A stretch of DNA of 49,605 bases from SB15 sp964639245 (GTDB taxonomy: Bacteria; Chloroflexota; Anaerolineae; Aggregatilineales; J027). A model generated the notes under the pieces. That model was given only the letters and a program-made list of their open reading frames with translations. It was not told the origin of the DNA and ran no database searches. The position numbers were made by a program, and so were the translations under genes. This document shows positions 47,664-49,605 of the stretch, one piece after another (position 1 is the first letter of the stretch; each line of letters begins with the position of its first letter). The stretch is taken from positions 1 to 49,605 of the forward strand of contig CAZXCU010000027.1 of NCBI GenBank assembly GCA_964639245.1. The letters run 5' to 3'.

Positions 47664-48076
47664 TCGACAATCTCCTCAGCAGCTAAGTCAAATAGCACTA
47701 ATCCAATCTTAGCACGCTTTATCGCCCTGCGAATGCCCTCCTGCTTGGTGAGTTCAAGATACACCTCAAAAGGAATTGCCAGATAGAGCTTTTCATCCAA
47801 ACCTCGCATTTCCACACCTTCTTGATAAATGAGATATTGCCCCATCGCATGATATAACTCATCTAAATAAGAGCGTTCATACAGAAAACATTTTACCTCA
47901 ATCATCAAAATTTTCTGCTGATTTCTCTCAAGGAGTAAATCGGCATAGACCGACGCACCGACTTTTGCTTTTTTAACCTGACCAATCCCAATACGGACTT
48001 GGTGTTTTACCACGTTCCACCCCGCTTTTTGCAGGGCGCGAATCACTTGCGGTTCACATTTATCGCGGGCAGGCAT
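47645..48076 (-). CDS. xisH: XisH-family protein, module 1 (PD-(D/E)XK nuclease-like)
   Basis: A 143-residue XisH, the first gene of the five-gene XisHI run. The nuclease-like residues are D46 (VYADLL), E60 and K62 (MIEVKCF), and GQY lies at 79-81. The first 20 residues are identical to module 2 and the rest diverge. GGGGGAAATGGAAA precedes the ATG. In cyanobacteria XisH is required for fdxN element excision, but most XisHI pairs in genomes have no linked element, and their role is open. Confidence 0.87.
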   Translation of the reverse strand: MPARDKCEPQVIRALQKAGWNVVKHQVRIGIGQVKKAKVGASVYADLLLERNQQKILMIEVKCFLYERSYLDELYHAMGQYLIYQEGVEMRGLDEKLYLAIPFEVYLELTKQEGIRRAIKRAKIGLVLFDLAAEEIVEWIPTL

Positions 48077-48220
48077 TTTCCATTTCCCCCAATCAAACTC
48101 CCATAATCATAACGCGGATTCCGCCCAAAGTCGTAGCCGCTTTCCGCCCCTCGTGTGATGGCAGAACGCTTCCCCTGCCCTACGCTTATACAAGAGAAGG
48201 AATGAAAGGAAGAGGCTGTT

Positions 48221-49605
48221 ATGTCTCGCATGTTGATCATTTTAATGGCATCCCTCATGCTGCTTTCGGCATGTGGATTGGAACGCAAGGACGAAACCGC
48301 CGTCATCACCCCGATTGCATCCTTGAATTCGAATTTAGTGACTGCTACACCCGGTGTGAATACCCCCACCGTCACGGCAACAGTTGCGCCAACCGCAACG
48401 CCGACCCGAACCACGAACAGCAATACGGGCAATAATACAGGCAACCCGCGTCCAAACTGTACCGTGCGTACCGATTGGCCTGTGTATACCGTCGTGGCAG
48501 GCGATACCCTTGCCGTGATTGCCCAGCGCGTCAACAGCACCGTGAATGAGTTGACCGCCGCCAACTGTCTCGCCAACGCCAACTCGATTCAAGTGGGTCA
48601 GCAGTTGCGCGTGCCACGCTTGCCCCAGCAAAATACCACGCCGGAAATTACCCTGTTCCGTGTGATTGGCACACCCGTTGCTGGCGGAGCCACGGACGGA
48701 CGTTCGCTGGAATGGCAGACTCGCGGTGCAGCACAGGTACTCATCACCCAGATTCCGCCCTCTGGCACAGGTGGCGTGGTGTTGGGCAAATTTGCCGCCA
48801 GTGGCACCCTGCCCATCGGGAAACTTGGCGCGGAATATGTCCCCACCGCTACTTTTTATCTGTATCTGCTGGATGCCAGTGGCAAGGAAATCGCCAACAA
48901 CGGCAATTTGATCAGCAAATTGGTACAGGTGTCGGTTTCCGGCAACAACCAGCCGCAACCCACCACTTTTAACGCCAGCCCGAATCCAGTTGCCAAAGGC
49001 ACAGCGCTCACCCTGACATGGAATGTGCCAAACGCGAACAAAGTTTCGCTCAGCCGCTTGAACTTTAACAATGATGGCGGGGAACTGATTGCCCGCGATT
49101 TACCCAAATCCGGTTCGTATACCTACACCATTCCAACCGATTGGCCTGCCAGCAACATCAGCTTTACCCTGAATGACAGCAGCACCAACGGACATTCTGC
49201 CGATTACGGTTGGCTAACGGTGAGTGTTGTTCCCAATACGGCGTGTGCCGTTCGCACCGATTGGAATTTGTATACGCCACCCGCCGGAATCACACTCGAA
49301 GGCTTGGCGAATATCAGCGGACTCTCGGTTGCCGATATTCTGTACGGCAACTGCTGGTCAGATGCGACTTCCTACGGGGAAGGTGTCCCCATGCGCGTTC
49401 CGGTCATGCCCTACTACAAAGACCAGACCGCTGAAAATTTCCGGTGTGGTGGGGTGTATATCAACGGCAATGGTCGTCCGGGTTTCATCGGCGCAACCCA
49501 GCAGTTAAGCCACTGCTTTAGCGTCGTGCCAAATACGACGATTACCATGAACATTTCGGCGATTCCCGTCAATGCCGAATGGGTGGAATACTGGCAGCTT
49601 TTGCC
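48221..49605 (+). CDS. LysM-containing lipoprotein, truncated by the window edge
   Basis: The frame starts at the ATG at 48221 (GGAAGAGG upstream) and stays open to the right edge: 461 codons and no stop. The signal ends in LLSAC-G, so C18 should be lipidated. A Thr/Pro-rich linker follows, then a LysM domain near residues 92-135 (YTVVAGDTLAVIAQRV...QVGQQLRVP) beginning with CTVRTDW. After two beta-rich domains, a second divergent LysM-like unit begins with CAVRTDW and ends in EGVPMRVP. LysM binds peptidoglycan. The remaining domains are unassigned. Confidence 0.85.
   Translation, partial: MSRMLIILMASLMLLSACGLERKDETAVITPIASLNSNLVTATPGVNTPTVTATVAPTATPTRTTNSNTGNNTGNPRPNCTVRTDWPVYTVVAGDTLAVIAQRVNSTVNELTAANCLANANSIQVGQQLRVPRLPQQNTTPEITLFRVIGTPVAGGATDGRSLEWQTRGAAQVLITQIPPSGTGGVVLGKFAASGTLPIGKLGAEYVPTATFYLYLLDASGKEIANNGNLISKLVQVSVSGNNQPQPTTFNASPNPVAKGTALTLTWNVPNANKVSLSRLNFNNDGGELIARDLPKSGSYTYTIPTDWPASNISFTLNDSSTNGHSADYGWLTVSVVPNTACAVRTDWNLYTPPAGITLEGLANISGLSVADILYGNCWSDATSYGEGVPMRVPVMPYYKDQTAENFRCGGVYINGNGRPGFIGATQQLSHCFSVVPNTTITMNISAIPVNAEWVEYWQLL

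Noticed and set aside
46259..48076. A programmed excision element controlled by XisH/XisI
   Set aside because: No XisF-type recombinase, split gene or attachment-site pair is visible in the window.

Overview
The window is 49.6 kb of a mid-GC bacterial chromosome. It has no rRNA, and I recognise no tRNA or CRISPR array. Several features fit a Chloroflexota genome of the Anaerolineae type: secreted proteins and lipoproteins with TWTPxPT-rich linkers, long TIR/beta-propeller proteins, a two-domain fasciclin protein, a glycine-rich RRM protein, XisH/XisI genes, and abundant short palindromic repeats between genes. This placement is an inference from gene style, because no phylogenetic marker is present.

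Layout. 0.25-5.5 kb: a secreted GH13 amylase-like enzyme, a small P-loop kinase, dinB with a LexA-like box, and a HEAT-repeat protein. 5.5-10.5 kb: a fatty acyl-AMP ligase with its acyl carrier protein, an SRPBCC protein, and an overlapping trio (ketopantoate-reductase-like, methyltransferase, PLD-like membrane protein). 10.8-21.5 kb: aquaporin, RRM protein, tandem Doc/Fic genes, fasciclin protein, CrcB, secreted proteins, HlyIII, Nudix plus VanW/serine hydrolase. 21.6-25.5 kb: a chromate-resistance operon (ChrA, split ChrB, LMW-phosphatase-like protein) with a double operator, then a divergent QorB-like/HxlR pair. 25.5-31.7 kb: two glycosyltransferases, a DNA methyltransferase and two surface beta-propeller-like proteins. 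31.8-42.6 kb: three TIR proteins among a retropepsin/DUF5678 pair, LRR and CBS proteins, a YHYH protein, an SDR and an internally deleted HicB remnant. 42.6-49.6 kb: DoxX, a Nudix/GNAT pair, secreted and metallopeptidase-like proteins, two tandem XisH-XisI modules plus a third XisI, and a LysM lipoprotein running off the right edge.

The most distinctive material is of three kinds. (1) Two XisH-XisI modules share identical DNA at their outer edges while their cores diverge, as expected for cassette-like replacement or gene conversion of paired partners. (2) There is a rich population of miniature inverted-repeat elements. One 132-bp element occurs twice with no difference, flanked by 3-bp TAA duplications. 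A 121/122-bp family carries 7-bp duplications. A further palindrome is embedded in frame inside the acyl-AMP ligase. (3) A divergent TIR pair couples a cytosolic TIR-lipocalin-like protein to a membrane-spanning TIR-beta-propeller protein.

Regulation visible in the sequence includes a GAAC-N4-GTTC box and a probably leaderless promoter at dinB, paired GTAAC dyads at chrA, paired AGTA dyads at the HxlR/QorB junction, a leader mini-ORF coupled to a Nudix gene, and several intrinsic terminators. Two of the terminators also settle disputed start codons.
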